42,273 nucleotides of DNA from Bacteroidota bacterium. GTDB lineage: Bacteria; Bacteroidota; Rhodothermia; Rhodothermales; Bin80. A model generated the notes under the pieces. That model made no database searches. It was not told where the DNA came from and worked only from the letters and a program-made list of their open reading frames with translations. Below, one piece after another: positions 1 to 8,299 of this stretch (positions are counted from its first letter, which is position 1; each line of letters opens with the position of its first letter). Made by a program: the position numbers and the translations under genes. The DNA lies in the NCBI GenBank assembly GCA_028875125.1, contig JAPPGC010000043.1, forward strand, positions 1 to 42,273, given 5' to 3'.

Positions 1-137
1 TTTTTCAAATTTTGCTGATTTGGACTTGCATAAATGGTAGGGAGTCCCCCCCTTCATTGATATTTTGCACTCCGTTGGTTCAGAACGCAAAATCATAAGG
101 TGTTGCATTTCATACTTGAACTGGCGACCGCACCGAT

Positions 138-1214
138 TCATGGTTCAGTCTGAGGAGATATAAATCTATAGCGGAGAATCACTGGGTTACCAATTTCGCC
201 ATTGGGAAGCGATTCATGTTCGCCAACAGCATAAAAATATCCACCGCCAGCTGCCAGAGGGTGAACCGAGGAAATCGTGCTACGTGCCGGGAACTGTCCT
301 GAATTGCTAGCCACGCTTAAACCGAATCCTTCACCCGCTCGAACATCGCTTGTGCTCCACCTACTGTCTAGGTCGACATAGACAACCATCCGTGTTGATC
401 CATTGAGCGCAAAAACTGCAATTGTAGACGGATACTCTTTTTGCAGTTCGAGTTTATTTTCTGGGGAAGCGTCGGGGAAATCTCTCGGCCTCCATTCGAA
501 AAAGTCGGGTTCGTATTGGATCCTTGACAAACTTGATTCAACGGGTGTCGCGTCCATGCTTTCGGCGTATATGTAGTATGCACCGTCGTCGAAGCAATCA
601 ATGGTCCTACCTCGTTGTCCCGCAAAATATGTATTCAGGAAAGTCAGGCGTGGCGGTTCGACAGGAACCTCTCCAAACGTCTCAAGCATTGGAGAGTACA
701 CATTGGCCATAGCCTGTTCTTCGAAATGAACCTGCTGAGCGAATATTGAGTCCTTATATGTGCAAAACGCTTTCGCCCAGGGCATCAACATTCTTTTTTC
801 GGCAAAGCAAGTTCCGTCAGCTTCAAAGATGACGGCACCGCCAGCAAATCGCATAGTCATTATGCGGCCATCTCCAATGAAACGAGTACTCCATGGATAA
901 AAGTCCGCGTCGTCAGGCAGGCATTCAGGTGCGGAATAGGAACGTATATAGCTTCCTGACGGGGAAAACAGGTAGGTACTGTTAGCTAAATGGTCGGTTA
1001 CCAGAATTTCTTCCCGTTCACTGACGTCAAGAAACGCGACCTGTCCAATAAGCATGATCGGATCCAGTCGCAGCGTATCCTGCAGCACAAACAGTTCGTC
1101 AAAGGGCACTAATGGCGAGCGAACCGTGGCCACCTTTGTATTCTCCAAAAGGCAACCTGCCACAGAAATGGCCAAAAGAAAGATGAGCAGTTGAGCGGAT
1201 ATCCTACCCGGCAT
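138..1214 (-). CDS. 6-bladed beta-propeller-like lipoprotein (paralogue of the gene at 36384)
   Basis: 358-residue predicted lipoprotein of unknown function. The N-terminus is a short basic stretch, a hydrophobic segment and a lipobox VAGC with the acylated Cys at residue 21, so it should sit in the outer or inner membrane facing the periplasm or outside. The rest has the repeated beta-strand character of Bacteroidota 6-bladed beta-propeller proteins (strand-turn pieces such as FLDVS, RFIGDGRIM, STRMVVY). It aligns from end to end with the lipoprotein at 36384-37484, sharing PLxPFxxLF near the N-terminus, FLDVS, RFIGxGR, FPAR and GNPxILRY near the C-terminus. The ATG is the only start that precedes the signal peptide. 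It is divergent from the Fic gene and appears monocistronic in the window. A role in ligand binding or as a partner of a surface complex is inference only. Confidence 0.8.
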   Translation of the reverse strand: MPGRISAQLLIFLLAISVAGCLLENTKVATVRSPLVPFDELFVLQDTLRLDPIMLIGQVAFLDVSEREEILVTDHLANSTYLFSPSGSYIRSYSAPECLPDDADFYPWSTRFIGDGRIMTMRFAGGAVIFEADGTCFAEKRMLMPWAKAFCTYKDSIFAQQVHFEEQAMANVYSPMLETFGEVPVEPPRLTFLNTYFAGQRGRTIDCFDDGAYYIYAESMDATPVESSLSRIQYEPDFFEWRPRDFPDASPENKLELQKEYPSTIAVFALNGSTRMVVYVDLDSRWSTSDVRAGEGFGLSVASNSGQFPARSTISSVHPLAAGGGYFYAVGEHESLPNGEIGNPVILRYRFISPQTEP

Positions 1215-1432
1215 ATTATAATGTGCCTCTTGCTAGTAAAGTATTCGACTGGATTTAGCTTGTGTTCCGAGTGAGGCGCGTTACGTATGGGACCGCACTA
1301 TTCTTAAGATTGAAGAAGCGCTGTCTTTACCTTCCATTTTAAGTGGTACGGAAGCTTTGTTTCGCCTTGCCGGGCTTTGGGCACATATTTCCATACTAAC
1401 AGGACATCATGGAGTGGCAGCCGGCAGAATTT

Positions 1433-1461
1433 AAATAAAGAAAAGGCCCTTTTCTTTATTT
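1433..1461. promoter_or_regulatory. 14-bp perfect inverted repeat upstream of the Fic gene
   Basis: Left arm AAATAAAGAAAAGG (1433-1446), one central C, right arm CCTTTTCTTTATTT (1448-1461): a perfect palindrome ending 33 bases before the Fic start. The symmetry and position fit an operator for a dimeric DNA-binding protein; the Fic protein itself has a C-terminal winged helix. It could instead act as a terminator-like hairpin, but it lies far from the end of any plus-strand gene. Confidence 0.5.
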
Positions 1462-1470
1462 TTGAGAAAT

Positions 1471-1493
1471 CAAAATTAAGTTTCTTGATTTTG
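1471..1493 (+). promoter_or_regulatory. 10-bp inverted repeat touching the Fic start codon
   Basis: CAAAATTAAG (1471-1480), loop TTT, CTTGATTTTG (1484-1493). Nine of ten positions are Watson-Crick pairs and one is a G-T wobble in RNA. The right arm ends one base before the ATG at 1495, where a ribosome binding site would normally lie, and no purine-rich Shine-Dalgarno is visible. It may be a second operator half or an RNA hairpin that limits translation. Confidence 0.4.
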
Positions 1494-1494
1494 C

Positions 1495-2673
1495 ATGAAT
1501 CATCACGAGATGTGGTCTCGAATAGGAAGCGAGGTTGTCATTTCTTCTGTGGGGGAGAAACGTGTTAAGGCATATCTGCTACCGCCGCTTCCACCAGACC
1601 CACGAGTTAACATGGAGATGTTAACCGCCAAATTAGAAAAGGCCCATCTGTTCATGGGGAGACTAGATGGCATGACAGCAATTATGCCAGATATTCCAAT
1701 TTTCCTAAACACTTATGTCAGGCAGGAGGCGTTGTTGTCATCACAGATTGAAGGAATCCGATCATCACTATCTGATCTTCTACTTTTTGAAGTTGACAGT
1801 GCGCCTGGGGTTACCCTAAATGATGTACAGGAAGTGTCTAATTATGTGGCTGCGATGAAGCACGGATTAAAGCGTATTGCAGAAGGTTCCCCATTAAATC
1901 AGCGCCTGATGCGGGAAATACATGAAATACTCTTTTCCAAAGGTCGTGGCAGCACAAAACTTCCGGGGGAATTTAGACGGTCGCAAAATTGGATCGGAGG
2001 ATCTCGTCCAGGGAATGCCCTCTATGTTCCTCCTCCGACAGAACATGTCGTTGATTTGATGGGCGATCTGGAGAAGTTTATTCACACAGATTACCCCGAA
2101 TACCCCACACTAGTAAAGGCTGGCCTCATGCATGCCCAATTTGAAACAATTCATCCATTCCTAGATGGAAATGGGCGCTTGGGAAGATTGCTAATTACGC
2201 TCTTATTGTGCGCTAGTGGACTTCTTAGACATCCGATTCTCTACCCCAGTCTGTACTTCAAGACACATAGATCCTATTATTACGAGCTTTTGCAGCGCGT
2301 GCGCACCCATGGTGATTGGGAAACATGGCTTGAATTCTTTTTGGATGGTGTGATCCATACGTCAGAGCACGCCATCGAAACTGCCAAAAAAATCCTTGGG
2401 TTGTTTGAGAGAGATTATGAGAAGATTAAACAGTCTGGACAACTTGTGGCATCATCACTGCGGTTACATAAGGTACTGCAGGAGCGTCCAGTGCTTCCGG
2501 CATCGTATGCCGTCAGGAGTGCAGGCATTTCGTTACCGACAGTGTACAGTGCTGTCGGGCACCTTCAAAGCATTGGCATCGTGAAAGAAGTAACTGGGAA
2601 AAGGAGGAACCGCGTCTTCGCATATGACGAGTATGTTCGGATTTTGAGCAAGACCAGTGATCCTGTTGCATAA
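1495..2673 (+). CDS. Fic family protein, class II, with C-terminal winged helix
   Basis: 392-residue Fic/DOC protein. Fic enzymes usually transfer AMP from ATP to a hydroxyl side chain of a target protein. The catalytic motif HPFLDGNGRLGR is complete at residues 220-231, with the base His220 and the phosphate/metal-binding Asn226 and Arg228. An N-terminal Fic_N region holds the inhibitory motif SxxxEG (Ser82, Glu86, Gly87), which marks a class II enzyme that holds itself inactive through its own alpha-inh helix, so no separate antitoxin is expected and none is visible beside it. Residues about 330-385 look like a winged helix-turn-helix (SLPTVYSAVGHLQSIGIV plus a wing). Two inverted repeats sit just upstream, which suggests autoregulation. 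The start is the ATG that gives the usual N-terminus ahead of the PLPPxP segment; no Shine-Dalgarno is seen. The target is unknown. Confidence 0.93.
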   Translation: MNHHEMWSRIGSEVVISSVGEKRVKAYLLPPLPPDPRVNMEMLTAKLEKAHLFMGRLDGMTAIMPDIPIFLNTYVRQEALLSSQIEGIRSSLSDLLLFEVDSAPGVTLNDVQEVSNYVAAMKHGLKRIAEGSPLNQRLMREIHEILFSKGRGSTKLPGEFRRSQNWIGGSRPGNALYVPPPTEHVVDLMGDLEKFIHTDYPEYPTLVKAGLMHAQFETIHPFLDGNGRLGRLLITLLLCASGLLRHPILYPSLYFKTHRSYYYELLQRVRTHGDWETWLEFFLDGVIHTSEHAIETAKKILGLFERDYEKIKQSGQLVASSLRLHKVLQERPVLPASYAVRSAGISLPTVYSAVGHLQSIGIVKEVTGKRRNRVFAYDEYVRILSKTSDPVA

Positions 2674-3088
2674 GGATTCTGACCTTGTGGGTAAGACTGG
2701 CTTCCAGCCCCACCGTAGTAAGATTTGTTGAAATTGACGAGCTCGGGAAGGGGTCAGAAGAACGCAAAGACTCTTGATTGACGCAAGCAAGTAGTTTTTG
2801 GGTTTAAGGTGGACGCGGCCTGCCTTTATACAAGCATGACGGACTATTGGGAGGTTCTTGCGGAGCCTTCGTATCACGGGCAGATCCTAGTGATGACTTT
2901 TCCTTACATCGGAAACTTCGGTACACACGATAAGAATACCAAGGCAGCTTAACCTCTGGATTCTGCTTTGGTCGTTGAACATTTTCCTATGAGTACTTCA
3001 TCTTTCTGGACAAGAATCTCTCAATAACATGTAGGGGTTACCTACCCGGTCATTTACGTAACTTGCCGTAGAAATTCACATAATTCCG
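2674..3088. other. intergenic region, no gene recognised
   Basis: About 415 bases between the Fic and methyltransferase genes. A nested hairpin (outer GTGGG/CCCAC, inner CTGG/CCAG) spans 2687-2713, 14 bases after the Fic stop; it lacks a following T-run, so it is only a weak terminator candidate. The open frames here are antisense extensions with no recognisable protein features. Confidence 0.4.
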
Positions 3089-3718
3089 ATGACCTGCTGT
3101 GCTTCTGCTGACGCCTTCTTTAATGATACCCACGCTAAGCGTGACCTTCTCTGGTACAGACGCTTCGGCCCGCTACCCTCGGCACGCAAGATATTGCGTG
3201 CGCTAGGGGACGTTCATAACCGAAGCTTCATTGATGTTGGAGCTGGTGTAGGTGCGATCACACATGGCGCGTTGTTGCTTGGTGCGAAACATGTGACCGT
3301 CGTGGACGCCTCCAGTGCCTACCTGCAAACCTTGCTCAAGGAGGCCCGACTACAAAAGCACACCGACCGCATCAATACCTATCACGGGGATTTTGTTGAA
3401 ATCGCACCTACCTTATCAAAAGCAGATGTTATTACGATGGACCGCGTGATCTGCTGTTATGAAAATGTTACCGGTCTGCTTGAGGAAGCGTGCAAACGAG
3501 CCGCATGGCGTATTTGTATGTCCTTTCCTCGTCGAGCGTGGTGGTCCAAAGGCGCAATCCAGGGCTTCAATCTCGTGCAGCGCGTGCGAAAACATGCATT
3601 TCGGGTTTATTACCACGATCCAGACTACGTGGATCAGTGTCTTGCAGATAGTGGCTTTGTACCTGTGAAGTTTGACAAATCCATACTGTGGAGTGTGAGG
3701 CTATACGAACGACGGTAA
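3089..3718 (+). CDS. class I SAM-dependent methyltransferase
   Basis: 209-residue soluble methyltransferase of the Rossmann type. Motif I, the SAM-binding glycine loop FIDVGAGVGAITHG, is at residues 47-60; the acidic end of strand beta2 is VVDAS at 71-75; GDF at 100-102 and the motif IV-like ADVITMDRVICCYEN at 112-126 follow. The DRVxCCY signature and the N-terminal Cys-rich start place it near a family often annotated as methyltransferase-domain or Mg-protoporphyrin O-methyltransferase-like proteins, but no other tetrapyrrole gene is in the window, so the substrate is unknown. Its stop codon is directly followed by the ATG of the phosphodiester-glycosidase lipoprotein, with no bases between, so the two are almost certainly co-transcribed and may be translationally coupled. 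Confidence 0.85.
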   Translation: MTCCASADAFFNDTHAKRDLLWYRRFGPLPSARKILRALGDVHNRSFIDVGAGVGAITHGALLLGAKHVTVVDASSAYLQTLLKEARLQKHTDRINTYHGDFVEIAPTLSKADVITMDRVICCYENVTGLLEEACKRAAWRICMSFPRRAWWSKGAIQGFNLVQRVRKHAFRVYYHDPDYVDQCLADSGFVPVKFDKSILWSVRLYERR

Positions 3719-4480
3719 ATGCGTTGTCGATCGTTATGGATCTGTTTTTTCATACTGGCTGCCTCGCTGCTGACGGGCTGTAGTTCGCTCAGACAGGCAG
3801 TACAAAACCGGCCTTGTGCCCTGGATTCATCACAACCTTATGACACGGTGCACATCAACCCTGCACTGCACAACATAACACTGCACTGGAAAAACCCGGA
3901 AACCGACGAACCCTTCAAAACGATAAACAATCTGGTTGAGTGGCTGGAGAATACAGGTCACTCAATTGTTGCAGTAACCAACGGCGGCATTTTTGAACCT
4001 GGACTTGTACCCACAGGACTATATGTGGAAAACGGCCACGAATTGCAGCCCTTAAACCTTGATGACGGGTATGGCAACTTCTACTTGAAGCCCAACGGTG
4101 TATTCTTCGTTCGAGACGGCCATTTTGGTATTGAGGAGGCTACACACTTTGGCGAAGGAAAGACCGAAGTAGATTTTGCACTGCAGTCAGGCCCCCTGAT
4201 CCTGCAAGACAACCAGATACATCCTGCCTTCACCCCAGGCTCCAAGAACTGTCGCCTGCGCAGCGGCATCGGGGTATCTCCAAATGGACACGCGATACTT
4301 GCGATCAGCAACGGGGCTGTCAATTTTATCGACTTTGCGACCTGGTTTCGGGACACTGCGGGAATGGTCGACGCACTCTACCTAGACGGAGCGATCAGCA
4401 CACTGTACAGGCGTGAGCATCCGAGTATCTCGGAGGAGGTTTATGCTGGATTTCTTGCGGTAACTCGAAAGAGGGAGTAG
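3719..4480 (+). CDS. phosphodiester glycosidase-family (NAGPA/DUF2233) lipoprotein
   Basis: 253 residues. A signal segment ends in the lipobox LLTGC (Cys21), giving a periplasmic or surface lipoprotein. The body matches the NAGPA/DUF2233 fold: AVTNGGIFEPG about residue 82, TGLYVENG, the FYLKPNGVFFV strand, LQSGPLIL, RLRSGIGVSPNGHAILAISNG, and ALYLDGAISTLY near residue 220, which corresponds to the conserved LDGG-S motif of the family. Relatives remove GlcNAc from a phosphodiester in eukaryotes; in bacteria the substrates are largely unknown and may be glycosyl-phosphate polymers. The ATG immediately follows the stop of the methyltransferase gene. The stop lies one base from the 3' end of tRNA-Gln on the other strand. 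Confidence 0.85.
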   Translation: MRCRSLWICFFILAASLLTGCSSLRQAVQNRPCALDSSQPYDTVHINPALHNITLHWKNPETDEPFKTINNLVEWLENTGHSIVAVTNGGIFEPGLVPTGLYVENGHELQPLNLDDGYGNFYLKPNGVFFVRDGHFGIEEATHFGEGKTEVDFALQSGPLILQDNQIHPAFTPGSKNCRLRSGIGVSPNGHAILAISNGAVNFIDFATWFRDTAGMVDALYLDGAISTLYRREHPSISEEVYAGFLAVTRKRE

Positions 4481-4481
4481 T

Positions 4482-4553
4482 TGCCCCGCCAGGATTCGAA
4501 CCTGGAACCTCCTGGTCCAGAGCCAGGCGCTCTGCCAATTGAGCTACAGGGCA
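4482..4553 (-). tRNA. tRNA-Gln(CTG)
   Basis: The reverse complement folds as a full cloverleaf of 72 bases. The acceptor stem is TGCCCTG/CGGGGCA with one G-T pair, the D stem GCTC/GAGC, the anticodon stem CCTGG/CCAGG with loop CTCTGGA (anticodon CTG at positions 34-36, reading CAG), and the T arm CCAGG-TTCGAAT-CCTGG. No CCA is encoded. It is convergent with the lipoprotein gene ending at 4480. Confidence 0.95.
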
Positions 4554-4977
4554 GCGGGGACGTTTATTCCATGTTGCTCAAATTGGTTCCAAACAGAGCC
4601 CCAATCCAGCGTAGCACCGAGTCCCTATGAGACCCCCTCCCTCCCCTGACAGATAAAACACAGCCTGCATCACTCATTACACAGACCGAGGTCATCGGGG
4701 CTAACCTCACCTCTGGACTCCTTGTCCGGCAATGCTATTGAAATTCAGCATCTTTGGGGGCGCATATCCTTGGAGGACACAGCACGCTGATTTTCCGGTC
4801 TTTCACAGTCCATTGCCTCGTTGCATGCTCACACTCTGCAACGATAAGATCTGACACAGCCTCCACACCCGTTCAGCAGGCGAACACAAAGATGCCTCCC
4901 GCGGTCCGAATCCATCAATCCAAGACTGCAGGCTTGCTCCACAGTTGAATCTCGGAGTGACCCGCAATATGCCTGAA
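4554..4977. other. intergenic region, no gene recognised
   Basis: About 424 bases between the 5' end of tRNA-Gln and the 3' end of the M16 protease gene. It must contain the tRNA promoter (minus strand). I see no convincing ORF, terminator or repeat. Confidence 0.4.
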
Positions 4978-7812
4978 TCAGGGCTGCTCGGGAAAAAGAG
5001 TAACCTGCACGTAGCGATCGGTCAACCATTCTGTGACGGCTTGTTGGAGATCTTCTGCCGTCAAATCATCCACAAGCTCACTGTAGCTAAGGATGTCCAG
5101 TGGTTGCGAAGCACTATCTGAGTAGTACGTGCTACGGAGTGCACTCAGCCAGAATCCATTCTCCTCAAGACTGACGGTACGGGCCTGACGCTGTTGCTCT
5201 TTTACCCGTGCTACATAATCTTCTGAGACCCCATTTTCTTTGATTTCCTCGATAGTCTCGAATACGGCATTCGTTAATTCTTTTGCGCGTTCAGGGTCGC
5301 AGCCAAAAGAGATCGAAAAACTGTATGTTTCCCGAGGACGCCGCAGCGGCGATGCATTCACACCGGCACCATAGACACCGCCCCGCTCCTCTCGCAATTC
5401 TTCGAACAAAATAATATCCAGAAGCATCTCCAGGGATTCCATTTGATGACTGGCCTTTCGCGAGGCCTCATAGGATCCGGTGAAAGTGATATTGACTCGG
5501 CTCTGAGGCTCTTCTCCTTTGTAGACAGTTTTGACAACTGTCCCTTCCGGGGTTTGCCGGTTTACGTCCAGCCATGTTTCTTCCCGGTCCGTTGCAGGTA
5601 GTGTACCGAGGTACGTCTGCGCTAGTGCAGTCAACGTATCCGTATCGAAGGCTCCGACGAAGATGAATACAAAATCATCCATATCCACAAATCGCTCTTG
5701 ATATAATTGCAGCGCAAGTCCCATATCTACTGCGTCTAGATCTTCCATTTTGGTAGGTCTGTAGCGGGGATGATTCATGTAGAGTGCCGTACGAAGCGTG
5801 TCGCTGAACGCAGCACCCGGGGAATTCTCCCGATTGGCCAGAAAAGTGCGATTCAAATTGATAAATGACTGGAATGTAGACGAGTCCAAACGTGCTTGTG
5901 TGGCACGTAAATGGATCAACTGAAAAAGTAGTTCGAGATCTTCCGGCGACGCCTGGCCACTGAATCCCTCAAATAAAGTGCTAATAGACGCAGACACAGA
6001 CGCCCTCTTTCCTGCGAGACTTTTGCGCAACTCCGTTTCATCAAACAGCCCAACCCCGCTGCTGCTTACCACTAACGCTGCAAATCTGGCAGTAGAGAAG
6101 TCATCATCACTGTACAGTGATGTCCCACCTTCGCTAAACGAGGTGAACCGAACTTCGTCTGCACGAAAATCTGTCGGCTTCATCACGACACGAATGCCGT
6201 TTGACAGGGCAATCTCCGTAACTCCTAGTTCGGGGATGGAGTCTTGACTCAGGACTTCAACTGGGGTTAGTACCTCTTCAAATAGTGGAATGTCAAGGGT
6301 GGTATCGATGTATGGCTCTACCACAGTACCATCATACTCATACTGCTCAAAGGTACTTGCCAGCATCTCTTCGGTAAGCCATTCCAGTGATGGTTTCTCT
6401 GGAATATTCACGGTCACAGCCCGATCTTCGCTACTGAGCGCTTCCGACAGATACGTGCTTACTTCTTCAAGTGTGACGGTAGGCATAAGCATCTGTGCAA
6501 GTAGGTAGTCGTTCACAACTCCTGGAATTGGGGTGTCTTCCAGAAAGTGATTCACATATGAAAACACAAGTTGGGCTGATGGAGTGTTTTCGCGCTCATT
6601 GTAGTCTTCTTCACGCAAGCGTAGGTTCAATTCTTTGTATCGCGAGAACTCTCCTGGGGTAAAGGGATGCTGTTTGGCCCGTTCTGCTTCCAGGATCACG
6701 GTGCGAAGTGCAGCAACCAGGCTGTCTTCGTTTGCATACGTCGTTAAATTGAATTGGGAAACACCTCGAACGATCTCCCCTGCATTGGCTACAGCAATGA
6801 GGAAAGGAGCACGCGTACCGTCCTCTGCAATCTCACTAAACCGCTGGTTCAGCATTCCCATCGCCAGTGCTCCGACTAAACGCTGGCGATAGTCAGCAAC
6901 GGTTTTTAAGGGGAACACCTGCTGTCGATAACCCACCGAAAGTGTCGGAAGGAACCCATACTCCACATCACTCACAACCTTGTAACGCGTCTCCATGTAG
7001 GGCACCTCAAATGTCGGACGCTCCCTCGGATTCTCGTGTGGTTCAATCGTGGCAAAGTGCTCTTCAACCAAGGACTTCATAGTTGGTACATCCAAAGCCC
7101 CAACGACAACAACCGCCATCAAGTCAGGCCGGTACCATGTTTCGTAATAGCGACGCACGGCCTCGTACGAGCTCTGTTTAATCACGAGAGTGTCACCGAT
7201 AGGCAACCGCTCAGCATAGCGAGACTCACCGAGAATTACAGGTAACTGCTCGTCCAACATGCGCCCAGCTGCACCACGACCGCTTCGCCACTCCTCTATG
7301 ACTACCCCGCGCTCGTTATCAATTTCCTCGTCGCTCAACGTGGCGTAGGCCGCCCAATCTTCCAACACCTGAAATGCCTTACGTACCACTTCCATGCTGT
7401 CGGTAGGTACTTGAAGCTGATAGACGGTTTCATCGAAACTGGTATAGGCATTGACGTCTGGACCTATCTGCATACCGATTCCCTGCAAAAAGGCCATGAG
7501 GGTTTGCTTGGGGAAGCGCTCGGTGCCATTAAAGAGCATATGCTCTACAAAGTGAGCCAGCCCAAGTTGATCCTCATCCTCCAGTATGCTTCCAGCGTTG
7601 ACCACTAACCGAAGTTCAAGGCGGGACTCTGGCTCGTGATTCTCACGGAGATAGTACGTAATGCCATTGTCGAGTTGCCCAATCGTCACAGCACTATCAA
7701 CAGGAATATCCATATCCAGAGGTGATTGGGCCTGTACATTCACGGCGGAAATGGCGGCCGCAACAAAGCAGGTGGCCAGTGAAATTATGAATGAAGATTG
7801 ACGTGTATTCAT
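4978..7812 (-). CDS. secreted M16 (pitrilysin-type) zinc metallopeptidase
   Basis: 944 residues with a signal peptide ending near VQAQ (about residue 29), so it acts in the periplasm or outside. The inverted zinc motif HxxEH is present as HFVEH at residues 87-91, in LAHFVEHMLFNGTERF, with the distal Glu ligand in NERGVVIEE (Glu167). The length fits a full M16 protein of two fused repeats: an active N-terminal half (about 35-480) and an inactive C-terminal half (about 520-930) that ends with the GVYGAG and PRETYSFSISFGCDP strands of M16_C. Members cut oligopeptides, often products of other secreted proteases, inside a closed chamber. It is a single gene with no close partner on its strand; the ATG is unambiguous. 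Confidence 0.95.
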   Translation of the reverse strand: MNTRQSSFIISLATCFVAAAISAVNVQAQSPLDMDIPVDSAVTIGQLDNGITYYLRENHEPESRLELRLVVNAGSILEDEDQLGLAHFVEHMLFNGTERFPKQTLMAFLQGIGMQIGPDVNAYTSFDETVYQLQVPTDSMEVVRKAFQVLEDWAAYATLSDEEIDNERGVVIEEWRSGRGAAGRMLDEQLPVILGESRYAERLPIGDTLVIKQSSYEAVRRYYETWYRPDLMAVVVVGALDVPTMKSLVEEHFATIEPHENPRERPTFEVPYMETRYKVVSDVEYGFLPTLSVGYRQQVFPLKTVADYRQRLVGALAMGMLNQRFSEIAEDGTRAPFLIAVANAGEIVRGVSQFNLTTYANEDSLVAALRTVILEAERAKQHPFTPGEFSRYKELNLRLREEDYNERENTPSAQLVFSYVNHFLEDTPIPGVVNDYLLAQMLMPTVTLEEVSTYLSEALSSEDRAVTVNIPEKPSLEWLTEEMLASTFEQYEYDGTVVEPYIDTTLDIPLFEEVLTPVEVLSQDSIPELGVTEIALSNGIRVVMKPTDFRADEVRFTSFSEGGTSLYSDDDFSTARFAALVVSSSGVGLFDETELRKSLAGKRASVSASISTLFEGFSGQASPEDLELLFQLIHLRATQARLDSSTFQSFINLNRTFLANRENSPGAAFSDTLRTALYMNHPRYRPTKMEDLDAVDMGLALQLYQERFVDMDDFVFIFVGAFDTDTLTALAQTYLGTLPATDREETWLDVNRQTPEGTVVKTVYKGEEPQSRVNITFTGSYEASRKASHQMESLEMLLDIILFEELREERGGVYGAGVNASPLRRPRETYSFSISFGCDPERAKELTNAVFETIEEIKENGVSEDYVARVKEQQRQARTVSLEENGFWLSALRSTYYSDSASQPLDILSYSELVDDLTAEDLQQAVTEWLTDRYVQVTLFPEQP

Positions 7813-8299
7813 TGATCGGGGATTATAGCAGGGTGTATGGAAATTTACGAACTAATGAACGAATTCAACAATGTTTAGCCGGGAAAACAGGTTCACTGGA
7901 GGACGACCTATGGCTGGGGAACTCGCTTTAAAGCATGGTTTCATGGTACATACGGGCGTTAGCTGGAATAAAAGTGAGCATGCCCCATGAATCGGGGATT
8001 GCTCAATCCTGCTTTCGAGTAATGGTTTCACGGAAAGCACCCGGGGCATCTCCAGAATGATAAAGCAGGAGCAAATCCACGACTCGGTGGGCTGACAATA
8101 CAAGGCCCAGCCACCCGTCAATGCCTGCTGTCAGGCAAACTCACTAAAAGTAATCATATAACTGAGTCGTAAGCCTAGGCTAATTTCATATAAATTCATC
8201 ATCCTAGCTGAATGTATTACCCCAAGGATCAACCAATGTCTGTATGTGCGCCATTCAATGTTTATCTTCGTATGTTTAGGCCCCCAAAAAGCTGACCTC
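7813..8299. other. divergent promoter region between M16 protease and amidohydrolase
   Basis: About 490 bases that must hold the starts of both divergent genes. A perfect 6-bp stem TGCCTG-CTGT-CAGGCA lies at 8122-8137. No T-run follows it on either strand. No promoter can be assigned with confidence and no gene is recognised. Confidence 0.35.

Noticed and set aside
2533-2877. 114-codon minus-strand frame over the Fic 3' end
   Set aside because: It is antisense to the well-supported Fic C-terminus and runs into a gap; no signal, motif or family resemblance.
8122-8137. 6-bp hairpin TGCCTG-CTGT-CAGGCA as terminator
   Set aside because: It lies between two divergent starts and has no T-run on either side.
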